Assembly: GCF_042186555.1 (NCBI RefSeq)
Contig: NC_133330.1
Location: 164,623,907 to 164,687,906 of the forward strand
DNA: 64,000 bases
Source of the DNA: Aquarana catesbeiana
Lineage: Eukaryota > Chordata > Amphibia > Anura > Ranidae
Direction: 5' to 3'
Shown: positions 32,028 through 43,429 of the stretch, in pieces
Layout of the letters: the number at the start of each line of letters is the position of its first letter
How positions within the stretch are numbered: position 1 is the first letter of the stretch
The notes under the pieces: model-generated
Database searches by the model: none
The model's input: only the letters and a program-made list of their open reading frames with translations
Told to the model about the DNA's origin: nothing
Program-made: the position numbers and the translations under genes

Positions 32028-33010
32028 TAATGGGGGGGATGTTTGTCCTGGGGGGGTCTATACTAATGTAGGGGGAGGGGTTTCTCCTGGGGGGTCTATA
32101 GTAAAGTGGGGGGGTGGTTTGTCCTTGGGGGGGTCTATACTAATGTAGGGGGAGGGGTTTCTCCTGGGGGGTCTATAGTAAAGTAGGGGGGGTGGTTTGT
32201 CCTGGGGGGGGTCTATACTAATGTAGGGGGGGTGGTTTCGTCCTGGGGGGTCTATAGTAATGTAGGGGGAGGGATTTCTCCTGGGGGGTCTATAGTAATG
32301 TAGGGGGGTTTGTCCTGGGGGGTCTATACTAATGTAGGGGGGTGGTTTGTCCTGGGGGGTCTATACTAATGTAGGGGAGTGGTTTGTTCTGGGAGATCTA
32401 TACTAATGTAGGGGGGGTGGTTTGTTCTGGGGGGGTCTGTACTAATGTGGGGGGGTGGTTTCGTCCTGGGGGGGTCTATACTAATGTACGGGGGTGGTTT
32501 TGTCCTGGGGGTCTTACTAATGTAGGGGGTGGTTTGTCCTGGGGGGTCTGTACTAATGAAGGGGGGGTGGTTTGTCCTGCGGGGGTCTGTACTAATGTAG
32601 GGGAGGTAGTTTGGCCGGAGGGGTCTGTACTAATGGAGGGGGGTGGTTTGTCGGAGGGTCTGTACTAATAGAGGGGGGTGGTTTGTTCTGAGGGGGTCTG
32701 TACTAATGGAAGGGGGTGGTTTGTTCTGGGGGGGGTCTGTACTAATGGAGGAGGGGTGGTTTGTTCTGGGGGGTCTGTACTAACGGAGGGGGGTGGTTTG
32801 TTCTGGGGGTCTGTACTAATGGAGGAGGAGGGGTGGTTTGTTCTGGGGGTCTGTACTAATGGAGGAGGGGTGGTTTGTTCTGGGGGGTCTGTACTAATTG
32901 AGGGGGTGGCTTGTTCTGGGGGGTCTGTACTAATGGAGGAGGGGTGGTTCTGTACTAATGGAGGGGGGTGGTTTGTCCTGAGGGGGTCTATACTGATGGG
33001 AGGTCTGTAA
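32028..33010. repeat. G-rich minisatellite, ~36-40 bp unit
   Basis: About 25 copies of a unit such as GGGGGGTGGTTTGTCCTGGG followed by GGGTCTATACTAATGTA. G-runs of four to seven recur in each unit, so the strand could form G-quadruplexes. Gly/Val-rich open frames across it follow from the periodicity. Confidence 0.92.
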
Positions 33011-33479
33011 TAGTGAGTGGTGCACTATGTTTCTTCCCCCACCTTCATATTAGCCAGGGAAGAAAAAAAAGGAGCAAAGAAGAGGATTGTGGGACATGTA
33101 GTCCCGAGGACTGGCAGCCCCACTGTAATACAGAAACTGCAGCTCACACAGCATGCTCAGCTGAATGGGAGAGAGAGAGCCAGGAGCCCGGGAAAGCTTT
33201 CAGGGAAGTACACCCAGGACTCCAGAGGGAGAGGACAGTGCTGAGGGAACACCATCAGAGAGAGAACCCCACTGCCCTGCGCCACCAGAGGGAAAGCCAC
33301 ACAGCCTGGTGTCATGCCTGGCAGAGAAAGGAATGGAGTAATTGCCAGAATACAGATCTGGGCTCTACCCAATGGAGTCGCCACGGCAATTCAGAGTGAG
33401 CAGATTTCTGATCAGAGGAACCGTTGTTGCTGTATCGCTGGGTCAGGTGAGAGGGCCGATCGGTCATTATCTACTAACG

Positions 33480-33860
33480 TTCATAAGAACTGCAGTCTCT
33501 GACCATCTCTTGTACTATGTCTGCAGTCTCTGACTATCTCTTGTACTATGTCTGCATTCTCTGATCATCTCTTGTACTATGTCTGCAGTCTCTGACCATC
33601 TCTTGTATTATGTCTGCAGTCTCTGACCATCTCTTGTAATATGTCTGCAGTCTCTGACCATCTTCTGTAGTATGTCTGCAGTCTCTGACCATCTCCTCTA
33701 TTATATCTCCAGTCTCTGACCGTCTCCTGTAGTATGTCTGCAGTCTCTGACCGTCTCCTGTAGTATGCCTGCAGTCTCTGACCGTCTCCTGTACTATGTC
33801 TGTAGTCTGACCGTCTCCTGTAGTATGTCTGCAGTCTCTGATCATCTCTTGTACTATGCC
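33480..33860. repeat. 31-bp minisatellite (TATGTCTGCAGTCTCTGACC)
   Basis: About 12 copies of TATGTCTGCAGTCTCTGACC plus ATCTCTTGTAC, lying in the same hAT-like element as the G-rich repeat. Confidence 0.92.
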
Positions 33861-34178
33861 TGGGGGCTCTTTCTAACAGACTCTCTAACAGAAGCGCTCT
33901 CTGTGTGCATCAGAGAGACTCCCCTCCAGGTCTCATTAGTGTAAGCTCTTCCTGTATTTGCTTTATTGTTAAGAGATCATGGGAGGATCCTAGGGTAATG
34001 AAGACTTCTTAGGGGAGCATCTCTGTGTTTGAGTCATTGCCATAGAAACATTTGTAAAGGGGAGGAGTTGGTAAGATGACCACGCCCACGTGGGGGCGCC
34101 AGAAATATTTCTGCACCCAGGCATCTGTGACCCTAGGATCGGCCCTGGCCATGTACATCCCAAATTATTATTATGTAT

Positions 34179-34400
34179 CTTGGGGTTTAATTACTAAAAG
34201 GTAAATCCACTTTGCACTACACATGCACTTAGAAGTGCAGTTGCTGGAGATCCGAGGGGGACATGCAAGGAAAAGAAAAAAAAAAAACAGCATCTTTGCC
34301 TCTACATGATTGGATGATAAAATCACCAGTGTTTCCCCTCAGATTTTCATCAACTACACTTGTATTGCAGAAAGGATTTTCCTTTAATAAACCCCAAAAT
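34179..34400. mobile_element. TIR MITE (TTGGGGTTTAATTACTAAA)
   Basis: TTGGGGTTTAATTACTAAAAGG at the left resembles the complement of CCTTTAATAAACCCCAAA at the right, with CACTTTGCACTACA inside. A related half is at 62215-62330. It is nested in the right side of the older inverted-repeat element. Confidence 0.6.
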
Positions 34401-34678
34401 ACCTAATAATTTGGGGTGTACACAACAAAGTGCTAGAGTGCAATTTGCATTGTGGAGGCACTAGTTAGATTGACCTGTGTGTCCCCAAGGAAAAATATTG
34501 TTAGGGTTTTATTCTCACTTCCTGTTTGGCTATGTGACAGGAAGCAAAGCCAATTTTAAGAAAAGGGACACAAAGCCCAACCTTAAAAAAAAAATAAATA
34601 AAAATCTTGATTTCCCTCAAATGTCCACAATTAGAATAGTATTGTCTTCAGCTTGATTTTAGTTGAGTGCTCTAAATC

Positions 34679-34865
34679 AATGCTTCTCAACCCTGTCCCC
34701 AAGTACCCCCTAACAGGCCATGTTTGCAGGTTTTCCTTCATCTTGCACAGGTGCTTTAAATCAAAGTCAATGGTTTTGTATATTGGACAGCTATTTTAGA
34801 TAAGATAAAATTTCCTAAACATGTCCTGTCGGGGGGTACTTGAGGACTGAGGCTGAAAACCACTG
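34679..34865. mobile_element. hAT-type MITE (CAATGCTTCTCAACC ends)
   Basis: Left CAATGCTTCTCAACCCTG and right GGCTGAAAACCACTG form a degenerate inverted repeat around CCAAGTACCCC/GGGGTACTTGAGG. It belongs to a common vertebrate family with CAGTGGTTCTCAACC ends. The target duplication is poor. Confidence 0.65.
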
Positions 34866-34976
34866 CTCAAAAAGAAAATTGAATACTTACCACTCTGAAA
34901 TGTTACTTTCCTGGTCACTATCCATGGCAGCATTCGCACAATCCATGCATGAACTACCATGAAGGCACCAGGAAAG

Positions 34977-36103
34977 TACCGTATTTATCGGCGTATAACA
35001 CGCGCCGGCGTATAACACGCACCCCAAGTTTAGGAGAGCATTTTAAGGAAAAAAGCTTTTAGGAGGGAAGTTTAAGGAAAAAAAAAAACTTACATTTAAA
35101 TGCCCATCAATGCAGCCTCATCAGTGTTCATCTGTAGCCTTGTCCATCATTGCAGAATGATCAGTGTCTATTTTCAGCCTTGCCCATTGTCATAAGCAGC
35201 TTTGCCCTTAGTCATATGCAGTCTTGCCCAGTGCAGCCTTGCCCAGTGCAGCCTTGCCCAGTGCAGCCTTGCCCAGTGCAGTCTTGCCATGTACAGCCTT
35301 GCCCAGTGCAGCCTTACCCAGTGCAGCCTTGCCCAGTGCAGCCTTACCCAGTGCAGCCTTACCCAGTGCAGCCTTGCCCAGTGCAGCCTTACCCAGTGCA
35401 GCCTTACCCAGTGCAGCTTTGCCCAGTGCAGCCTTGCCCAGTGCAGCCTTGCCCAGTGCAGTCTTGCCATGTACAGCCTTGCCCAGTGAAGCCTTGCCCA
35501 ATGTAGCCTTGCCCAATGTAGCCTTACCCAATGTAGCCTTACCCAGTGCAGCCTTGCCCAATGCAGCCATGCCCAGTGCAGCCTTGCGCTGTTCGCGCCA
35601 TTTAAATCTGCCGCCGATTGACAGAGCCTGTGTACTCGGCTCGTCACACTGCCCCGCCTCCCTGCTGAGGATGAGAAGCGAGCGCTTCCGAAAAAGACCG
35701 AGCCGAGTATACTGTGTACTCGGCTCGGCTCCGATCGCAGTCCCGCCCAGTCCTGCCATTGGACGGAGTGTTATGTCCATCAAAGGAGCTGGGCGGGACT
35801 GCGAGCCGAGCCGAGTACAGTATACTCGGCTCGGCCTTTTTCGGAAGCGCTCGCTTCTCATCCTCAGCAGGGAGGCGGGGCGGCGTGACTGCGAGTGGAG
35901 CCGAGCACTCAGCTCGGTCTTTTTCGGCGGCGCTCGTTTTTTTCCGTCGGCGCTCGTTTTTTTCCGTCGGCGCTCGGTTTTTTCGCAGCGCTCGTGGCTT
36001 TTTTGGCACACAGAGAGTGGGGATCGGCGTATAACACGCACCCACGATCTTCCCCTGATTTTAAGGGGAAAAAAGTGCGTGTTATACGCCGATAAATACG
36101 GTA
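34977..36103. mobile_element. TIR element with TACCGTATTTATCGGCGTAT ends (1.13 kb)
   Basis: The first roughly 24 bases (TACCGTATTTATCGGCGTAT and the following AACACG) are repeated perfectly in inverted orientation at the right end. The outermost TA on each side may be a TA target duplication. Inside are the 15-bp minisatellite and an inner inverted repeat at 35640-35885 (GCTCGCTTCTCATCCTCAGC and its complement; ACTCGGCTCGG). An overlapping purine/pyrimidine-rich tail repeats TTTTTCCGTCGGCGCTCG. No transposase. Confidence 0.8.
35215..35585. repeat. 15-bp minisatellite (GCCCAGTGCAGCCTT)
   Basis: About 24 tandem copies of GCCCAGTGCAGCCTT. Because 15 is a multiple of three, several frames stay open on both strands (ALGKA-like and LHWAR-like repeats). 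These frames are rejected as genes. Confidence 0.95.
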
Positions 36104-36820
36104 ACTTAAAACTAAAAAATATAAAAAAGGGATTTGTCTAAGACATGCCAATCAGCCTAATTAAGCTGCAGCTGGGAAATCCGTTGCATGAAAAGAACAC
36201 ACATAAAAAATTTGAAACAATTTTATTGGTCCAAAAAAAAAACACAAAAAAACAAACAAACACAGGACTTGGAAAAGAAGCAAGGAAAGCAAAATACACA
36301 CATGTATGTTAATTTGAGACACTAACAGAATATGTTTGAGGTTTGACCCTTCTGCAGTGTAAATTAACAGGAGTTAAAAGGAGTGCACCCACAAATGGAC
36401 ATCTATTAAGGATTAAAACAACATTAGGCACAACATCTTGAGAAAGAATTTTGAAAATAAGGCAGCACAGACAGTTAAATCAAAGTGAACAACGTAAAAA
36501 CAACAAAAATTGCCAACATAAAAAATTTCATGGTAAAATAACCACCACCCAAAAAAAAAACCCAACAAACCAAAGTAACAAATAAATTGCATAAAAACAC
36601 ATCTGTTTTGCAACAACATAATAAACAAAATACAAATAGAAAATACATGTGTTAGAAACTCGATAAGGACACCCAAATGTACTCTCTTGCCGCTCACCCC
36701 CACACAATCTTTGCTCTTTTTCAGGGCAAAGTAAAGAATGCTATCTGCAAGCTTTATATAACATAGGTTTGTGTGCTAATGAGGCAATTGCAAACACATG
36801 GACAGTCCATGAAACACACT
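36104..36820. other. A-rich segment, no clear gene; minus-strand AATAAA at 36227-36222
   Basis: AT-rich with runs of A. A minus-strand polyadenylation hexamer is present, and a 96-residue minus-strand frame (36413-36703) is strongly hydrophobic with no recognisable domain. It may be a decayed 3' region of a transposon gene. Confidence 0.35.
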
Positions 36821-36822
36821 AA

Positions 36823-37249
36823 GGCCTCTTTCTCACGGGGCGGATCAGTGATGATCCGCCCCGTGAACATCCGCTGGCTCAGCGGGGATCGCTCCGCCGA
36901 TCCCCGCTGAGCAGGAAGATGACAGGTGCATCTATTATTCGGATGAAAAACGGACAGACATTCATCCTTATGGAGCGTCGGATGTCAGCGGTGACATGTC
37001 CGCTGACATCCGACCCCGCTCCGATCCGAAAAGTGTAACGGAGGAAAAACCTACTTTTCCATCCGTTTTCGGATCGGATCGGGTGACGACGGACACTACG
37101 GTCCGTCGTCATCCGATCCCCCCCATAGGGGAGAGCGGACATGTCACCGCTGACATCCGATGCTCCATAAGGATGAATGTCTGTCCGTTTTTCATCCGAA
37201 AATGGAAGGATGAAAAACGGACATACGGATCGTCCATGTGAAAGAGGCC
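36823..37249. mobile_element. PIF/Harbinger-like MITE (GGCCTCTTTCTCACGG)
   Basis: Left GGCCTCTTTCTCACGGGG and right CCATGTGAAAGAGGCC are inverted. The interior has GTCGGATGTCAGCGGTGACA and its complement near 37140. TAA precedes the left end; the right flank is AAA, so the duplication is imperfect. Confidence 0.7.
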
Positions 37250-37770
37250 AAAATGCAAGTTCACCCAATGTAGAGACTGAACTTCAAAGTGGGTACACCT
37301 GTTAAGGATTTCCTTAAATTACTAACCCAAAAAACACACTCTGAGCATGCCCAGAAACATCCAAGTAATGTTCACACACAAAAAGCACCACCAAAAAAAA
37401 GCCAAAGTCCCTGAGCATGCCCAGAACAACCCAAATGCAGCTAGCACAAAATAAGCCACTCCCCTGTCCAAAATTAAGCACATCATCCAGCATGCACCAA
37501 AATTACAGATGGGACAAAACACCCCCCAGTCCAGGGGGGCAAATAAAGAGCCTAACGTGCAAAAGTTATACATCAAAACCATTGCAGTCTAAGGGAACTG
37601 ACTTGGCAATTTTACTAGTCCCCACTTGGCTGGCTTATCTTCTAGTTATTGGCCTTAAAATGAGTATGGGGCCCAGGTACCACCCTAAGGGACATATATC
37701 AATGTCACCAATTGGACAACCCCAAAAACAAAACAAGGAGAAATGCCTTTAAATATGCCAAATTGCTTAA
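37250..37770. other. No recognisable gene
   Basis: Contains a repeated phrase CTGAGCATGCCCAGAA and ordinary AT-rich DNA. A plus-strand frame (37417-37752) has no conserved motif. Confidence 0.6.
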
Positions 37771-38175
37771 GGGCCAGATCACACTATAGAAACGCAGTCC
37801 GGATGCGTTCCAGGTGCTTTTCTGCATGCACGTTTTTGATGCGTTCCAGTGCGTTTTTGGTGCGTTTTTGATGCAGTCCAGTGCTTGTTTCCCCCCTCTT
37901 CTTCTTAAGCTTAAATAAGGACAAGTGTGTTGCAGTGCGTTTTTGGTGCATTTAGGTGCGTTCCAGTGCGTTTTTGATGCATTTTACAGCGTTCCAGTAC
38001 AGTCCAGTGCATAAAAGAATCCGGCATGTTCTACATTTTTTTTCTGGAACTGGAAACGCACTGGAACTGCAAGCACTGGTGTGAACTATGCCATTGAAAA
38101 CCATATAACCTACTTTCCGTGCGTTTTTGATGCAGAAAAAAAACACACTGGACTGCATGTGGTGTGAACTGGCCC
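37771..38175. mobile_element. TIR MITE (GGGCCAGATCACAC / GTGTGAACTGGCCC)
   Basis: Inverted ends within TTAAGGGCCAG and CTGGCCCTTAA. The interior repeats GTGCGTTTTTGATGC and GTTCCAGTGCG motifs many times. Confidence 0.75.
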
Positions 38176-38184
38176 TTAAGGAAA

Positions 38185-39915
38185 AAAGTTATATAAAAAT
38201 ACTCGCGGCTATAATGAAATGTCGGTCCGGCAATACACATAAAAGTTCATTGATAAAAACAGCATTAAGAAAAAAAACAAAATTAAGAACAAAAAAATGT
38301 GTGGGCTTCCCCCGAAATTCCATACCAGGCCCTTCAGGTCTGGTATGGATATTAAGGGGAACCCTGCGCCAAAATAAAACAAAAAATGGCGCGGGGTCCC
38401 CCTTAAAATCCATACCAGGCCCTTCAGGTCTGGTATGGATTTTAAGGGGAACCCCGCACCAAAATTAAAAAAAAAAAAAATGGCGTGGGGGTCCCCCTCA
38501 AAATCCTTACCAGGCCCTTCAGGTCTGGCATGGATTTTAAGGGGAATCCTGTGCCAAAATTTTTTAAAAAATGGCGTGGGGTCCCCCTAAAATTCCATAC
38601 AAGACCCTTATCCGAGCATGCAAACTTGGCAGGCCGCAGGAAAAGAGGGGGGGACGAGAAAGCACCCCCCCTCCTGAACCGTACCAGGCCACATGCCCTC
38701 AACATTGGGAGGGTGCTTTGGGGTCCCCCCAAAGCACCTTGTCCCCATGTTGATGAGGACAAGGGCCTCATCCCCACAACCCTTGTCCGGTGGTTGTGGG
38801 GGTCTGCGGGTGGGGGGCTTATCGGAATCTGGAAGCCCCCTTTAACAAGGGGGCCCCCAGATCCCGGCCCCCCCCTACCATTTCACAAAAAAGTGTCAAA
38901 AGTGTTAAAAATTTCCGATCCTCTGCTTCTTGCTCCGGTGTTCTCGTTCGGCATCTTCCTCCGTGGCGTCTTCTTCCCTTCTTCTCCTCGGGCCGCTCCG
39001 CATCCATGGACGCTTCTCGTCTTCTGACGGTTCTTAAATAATGGAGGGCGGGGCCACCCGGTGACCCCGCCCCCTCTGACGCACAGGGACTTCCGAGGCT
39101 TTCCCCGTGACAGAGGAGGCGGACAGGGAAGTCCACGTGCGTCAGAGGGGGCGGGTTTCCGGGTGGCCCCACCCTCCGTTATGTAAGAACCGTCAGAAGA
39201 CTAGAAGCGTCACACAGCGGGAGCCTCCCATGGATGCGGAGAAGCCCGAGAAGAAGAAGGGAAGAAGAAACCGAAGGAAGATAGAAGAAAGAGGATAGAA
39301 GATAGAAGAAAGAAGTTAGAAGACAGAAGAATGAAGAAGCATTTAAAGGAATTGTCAAAAACGGTCTCTTGTCATTTTTAAAATTTTTGGCACTTTTTTG
39401 TGAAATACCCTTACCATTTCACAAGGGGGGAGGGCCGGGATCTGGGGGTCCCCTTGTTAAAGGGGGCTTCCAGATTCCGATAAGCCCCCCGCCCGTAGAC
39501 CCCCACAACCACCGGGAAAGGGATGTGGGGATGAGGCCCTTGTCCTCATCAAGATAGGGACAAGGTGCTTTGCGGGGGACCCCCAAGCACTCTCCCAATG
39601 TTGAGGGCATGTGGCCTGGTACGGTTCAGGAGGGGGGGGCGCTCTCTCTCCCCCCTCTTTTCCTGTGGCCTGCCAGATTGCATGCTCGAATAAGGGTCTG
39701 GTATGGATTTTTAGGGGGAGCCCACGCCATTTTTTTTTTTTAATTTTGGCGTGGGGTTCCCCTTAATATCCATACCAGACCTGAAGGACCTGGTATAGTT
39801 AATTTCGGGGGAACCCCACGCATTTTTTTTTCTGAATTTTGTTTTTTTTCTTAATGCTGTTTTTATCAATTAACTTTTATGTGTTTTGCCGGATCGACAT
39901 TTCATTATAGCCGCG
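38185..39915. mobile_element. Fold-back hAT relative lacking terminal arms
   Basis: Symmetric about roughly 39.1 kb. The outer parts, TACTCGCGGCTATAATGAAA and TTTCATTATAGCCGCGAAGT, are inverted copies of one another. Inside are the CCATACCAGGCCCTTCAGGT and GGTGGTTGTGGGGGTCTGCG blocks of the fold-back family. The TAGGGATGAG ends and the GTTCG-rich subterminal regions are absent on both sides. Confidence 0.75.
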
Positions 39916-40570
39916 AAGTGAACCAGCGTAAAAAAAAAAGTCTAGAGGTGCGCTTGTTCAACCTATGCAAATGCATTTACGTTGCTTGACATTTACTAAG
40001 ATTTTGCCAGTGCACTGAACCAAAGCATTTGAACAAGCGCAAATGCCGTTTGAGTGCCGTTTGATGCACAGTGTATAAATTCACCTCCCGCAGCTCTAAA
40101 TGTATTTGCCGGCGCTGCCGGCTTGTCAGAAACAGACACTTTCTCATTCTATTTTGGCCAGATTTGTTACTTGGACAGTTAGTACTACACTTCCCCACAT
40201 CACTCCACATCACCCCCATAATATTGGCACTTCCAGCTTTAAATTTTAAGTTAAAGATGCCATGTGCCAGGTCTTTAGTGGCGTACCAATCACCTCTTCC
40301 CGTGCACCGGGAAGAGAATAGTAAATGGGGGATCGCACTGTGTTACTGGCACAAATGCTTTGTAAATACGAAAATGTCATTTGCGCATCGGCGTACACCG
40401 CAAGTCATGGCGCAAATGCTTCGAAAATCAGCCTCAGTGTCAGATTGTATAGTATTATTTTGTATACAAAGTTTGATGCATAATGTCAGTATAGACAATA
40501 CTTTGATTCTGTTAGGTTCGAAGGTATGTATTAAAGTTAGTTTGGTGTGTTCTATTAACCTCATTTAATA
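39916..40570. other. No recognisable gene
   Basis: Includes GACATTTACTAAGATTTTGC and a GCGCAAATGCCGTTTGAGTG region reminiscent of MITEs, but no closed TIR pair was found. A 165-residue plus frame (40071-40568) has no known domain. Confidence 0.5.
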
Positions 40571-40574
40571 ACTA

Positions 40575-42535
40575 GTGTTGTGTGAACAGTTCAAGCCAAG
40601 CATAAGTTCGGAAAACAAGTGTTTGAAAACAAGTTGGCCAGAAAACCTAATCAGGAACTCATATATGCAGACATCTTGTTAGGGCATAAGCAAGGCTGCA
40701 AATTTTTGGTTGATGTGGTTTACGAGGGACCGAATTTTGTGGAGCCGATTATATCCAGGGTCACCCAGAGGGCGACAGAGTTCATTGTCCCTGAAGTGCA
40801 TAAACCGCAATATTTGCTCCTATCTAAACCTGGCAATGGCAGCAGAGAACGCGGGCATATGATGAGTTAGGTCAGTGGACCAATATGACCAACTCATTCT
40901 TTTTAGTAATGTCCATGTTGAGGGATAGGCCCAGAAAGTTTTAAATTTGGAAACCTTGATAGGTTTCCATGCAAATTGTCTGGCAAAGGTCAAATTTGGG
41001 TTTGTGGTGATATATTGATTGGCATATAAATTGCTTTGGTCCGCAATAGATCCGTACAGGTCTTTTGTGAAAAACATAAATAAAAGAAAAAAAACGCGCT
41101 GAAAAATAATATAAACACTTAAAGCTGCACGAATAAAACACCAATACCTGTGTACAGTAAAAATAAAAGAGATAAAGATGGCTACGCATCGTAAGCCATC
41201 ACTCAGTCCGCCCCATGATTTGCACGGGTGTTTGCTATTTTTATGCCGGCTTTTTTATATTGTATTCACGGAGCTCACTTGTTGTGACTCCATTGTTTTA
41301 ACTAGCAATAAATTCCAAAACTTTATTACACCATCGGAGCCCCTCTTTTGTTTTTTATCCACCTCCCTTTGGGACAAGTGTGCTTGTCACTCCCCCCCCC
41401 CCCAGGTGGATGAGTTGGTAGAAGCCAAGCTGGAGACGCACACTGTATGAGCTGGATCCGGACATCATCCATCCACAGTCCCTGCAGAGGGCAAAGTCTG
41501 CCTGCGTGTGAGACCTCGCCAGAGAGGAGGTCCATCATTGAGGGTAAGGGTCCACCTTTTAATACTGTGGGACTATATGAGAGCTCTTATCCTCATTTCC
41601 CTCCCTCTCCATATATATGTGCATTGTCTGACTGGTCGGAAGGTGGATGCTTCCTCCTGCTTCTGTGAAGTAACTGTTTATGTATGGGACTCCCTCTCCT
41701 ACTGTTCATCATAAGAATTTTCGCTCCTTGGAGTATTTCATCTAAGGACTGTTCCTTATCCATTTGGGTTGTGAAAACTTTTCTTGAAATGTTATGACAC
41801 TTTTTAAGCATATTTTTTTCACAGCTTTTTATTATTTATTAATTATCAATATTTTTTGATGCACATTTCTGATTTTCTTACAGGGATTTAGATTATGTAT
41901 TTTTTACACAGATTATGTTCATTATGAGCGCACGTTTGTTTTCTCTTTTGTGAAAAACAGCTAAAAAAAACCAAGGGGTGTTAAATCTGCTATTTCCACC
42001 TGAATTGGCCAGTGAATGGGGGAAGTACGGGCGCTTCAGAATTTGTAGGCTGTCAATCAGGATTTGCAAGCGCATTAGGAAGGGCACTATGGGCTCTACA
42101 GGCGTGTTTTGAATTTTTGGTGGCTGCGGGGCACTACTTGCGCTAGCCACTGCTCAAGCTTGAATGGCACTTATGGGACTCGCCACGTCACCAAGTGTTA
42201 CTGCAGTGCTGGTTTGTCTACGACCAGGATATACTAGGCTCCAGTGCTCGCCAGGTCACCAGAAGGTTAACGGCACTAGTACCAACACTCTGCTGCATAC
42301 GAGAATCATGTGATTGTAGCACCTCAGCAACAGGGGAACGGGGTCGGGTATGCCTGACCTTAGCAGGGACCTCTACTCCATTGTCAGAGCTATCTGTCAG
42401 GGTGCTGCTTCTCTCTACAGGTTTGAATACTGAGCCTGATTCTGACAGTGAGGACTGCCCATCGCTCTCATCTGACATACAAAGTATCCTGTAGTCCTCT
42501 TCACTAGTGTACCTTTCATTTGACATTTTGGTCAA
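40575..42535 (-). pseudogene. piggyBac-like transposase, truncated and interrupted
   Basis: The minus-strand N terminus (42535-42218) is acidic and Ser-rich as in piggyBac proteins. After stop codons, homology runs through NSRFNTPWFF up to about 41960. It resumes below 41076 with SIADQSNLYANQYI, TFARQFAWKP and MSWSYWSTD, then a stop, then EQILRFMHF, RPLGDPGYNRLHKIR and CIYEFLIRFSGQLVFK. In functional members the last block contains CIDES, so the first catalytic Asp appears changed to Tyr. The domain ends before the remaining catalytic residues. An 867-bp insertion splits it. Clearly dead. Confidence 0.75.
41077..41943. mobile_element. 867-bp retroposon-like insertion with a 16-bp TSD
   Basis: Perfect direct repeats TCTTTTGTGAAAAACA flank it at 41061-41076 and 41944-41959. 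This length of duplication is typical of LINE-machinery insertion. The left end is A-rich (TAAATAAAAGAAAAAAAACG). The interior has no recognised domain. It lies within piggyBac coding sequence, so it post-dates that element. Confidence 0.75.
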
Positions 42536-43429
42536 TAAATTTATAGGTACCTATAAATCTACAGGTAAAAAGAATCTGGTTGTCAAGGACTGTTTGAATC
42601 GCTACAAAAAAATTGAACTGCTAGTACTAGCAGATATCAGGCCTGACTGCTAACGCTGCTGTTTTGTGTACTGTGTATCGGAAGTGACAGTGATCCTCTG
42701 ACACTACACATTCTTGGGGTGGCGGAGGGGCTAAACGCAGTTGCTGGCTGGTGTCAGGGCTAGAGTAGTGTTTGCTTTGTACTTTCAGAGGAGGTAAATT
42801 TAGGCAGGCCTATGCTGTGAGCTAGGCCTGTTTGTTTTGACCTGGGCGCAGGGGAGAGGTTTAGTGTAGCAACAGGTGACTGACATGTGCTTCAGCTCTT
42901 GGGTGCCTCCTCTGGTTTTCAGAAGGTTCTGGAAAAGAGGCAGGGCAGAGAGTTGGAGTGACATGGGGTGTATGTGGGAGCCCTGACCAATCCCCAACTA
43001 GGATTGGCAGGGGGCAGGCGTCCTATATATACCTATGGTCAGCCTGCTGTGGGAGTAGTTGTCGGGTGGAAGAACTGAATGATGGAGTGCTAGACTGTCG
43101 TGGTCTGAGTGAACCCCTTTTCTGGGGGGGACTCAGGCCTGGAGCTTGGAAGCTGGGAGGGAGCCTCTCTCTACACGGTCATTGAGAGGTGTCCTGGAAC
43201 AGGAGCAGGAAGAGGACAGTTGGGAGCACTGCCAGAAAAGTCATTCAGGAGGGATCCATGCCGGGGTCGGTGAGTAAGAAGCACAGTGTGAAGCTCTGGG
43301 AGAGACATGCCAGGATTTGGATGTGGAGCCAGAGGGAGAGACTGTGGTGTTGTTTTGGAGTCAAGTAGTTGCAGCCACGAGGGCTGGCAGGATTTGCAAT
43401 AGACGTTATTAGGGTATGGGATGGTCTCG
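42536..43429. other. No recognisable gene
   Basis: Likely flank or 5' region of the piggyBac remnant. A TATATATACC motif occurs at 43024. Nothing else is assignable. Confidence 0.5.

Larger units (their letters stand above)
31604..34147. mobile_element. hAT-like non-autonomous element (2544 bp) with 8-bp TSD
   Basis: Starts CAGGGACGATCC and ends GGATCGGCCCTG (11/12 inverted repeat), flanked by perfect GCCATGTA duplications (31596-31603, 34148-34155). GTGCAGTGCACCCAGGCGCC near the left mirrors GGCGCC...CTGCACCCAGG near the right. The interior is largely two minisatellites. No transposase is visible; frames at 31518-32020 are in GC-rich low-complexity sequence. Confidence 0.88.
31470..34545. 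mobile_element. Older inverted-repeat element interrupted by a hAT-like insertion
   Basis: The arm 31475-31603 (CACTTCCTGTCACATGCCCA, CCTTGGGGACACACAGGTCA, GAAATTGCACTCTAGC) is the reverse complement of 34425-34545, at roughly 80-90% identity by eye. The element at 31604-34147 sits between the arms. Bases 31212-31470 show no gene. Confidence 0.75.

Noticed and set aside
32384..33010. Glycine/valine-rich frames
   Set aside because: They reflect the G-rich minisatellite; several frames are open in parallel.
35208..36141. Alanine/leucine-rich frames on both strands (up to 305 codons)
   Set aside because: They are produced by the 15-bp minisatellite and the adjoining inverted repeat.
36413..36703. 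Hydrophobic 96-codon minus-strand frame
   Set aside because: A-rich DNA yields Phe/Leu-rich frames on the other strand; no motif or neighbour supports it.
40619..40870. Plus-strand 83-codon frame
   Set aside because: It is antisense to the piggyBac transposase homology, which explains the conserved look.
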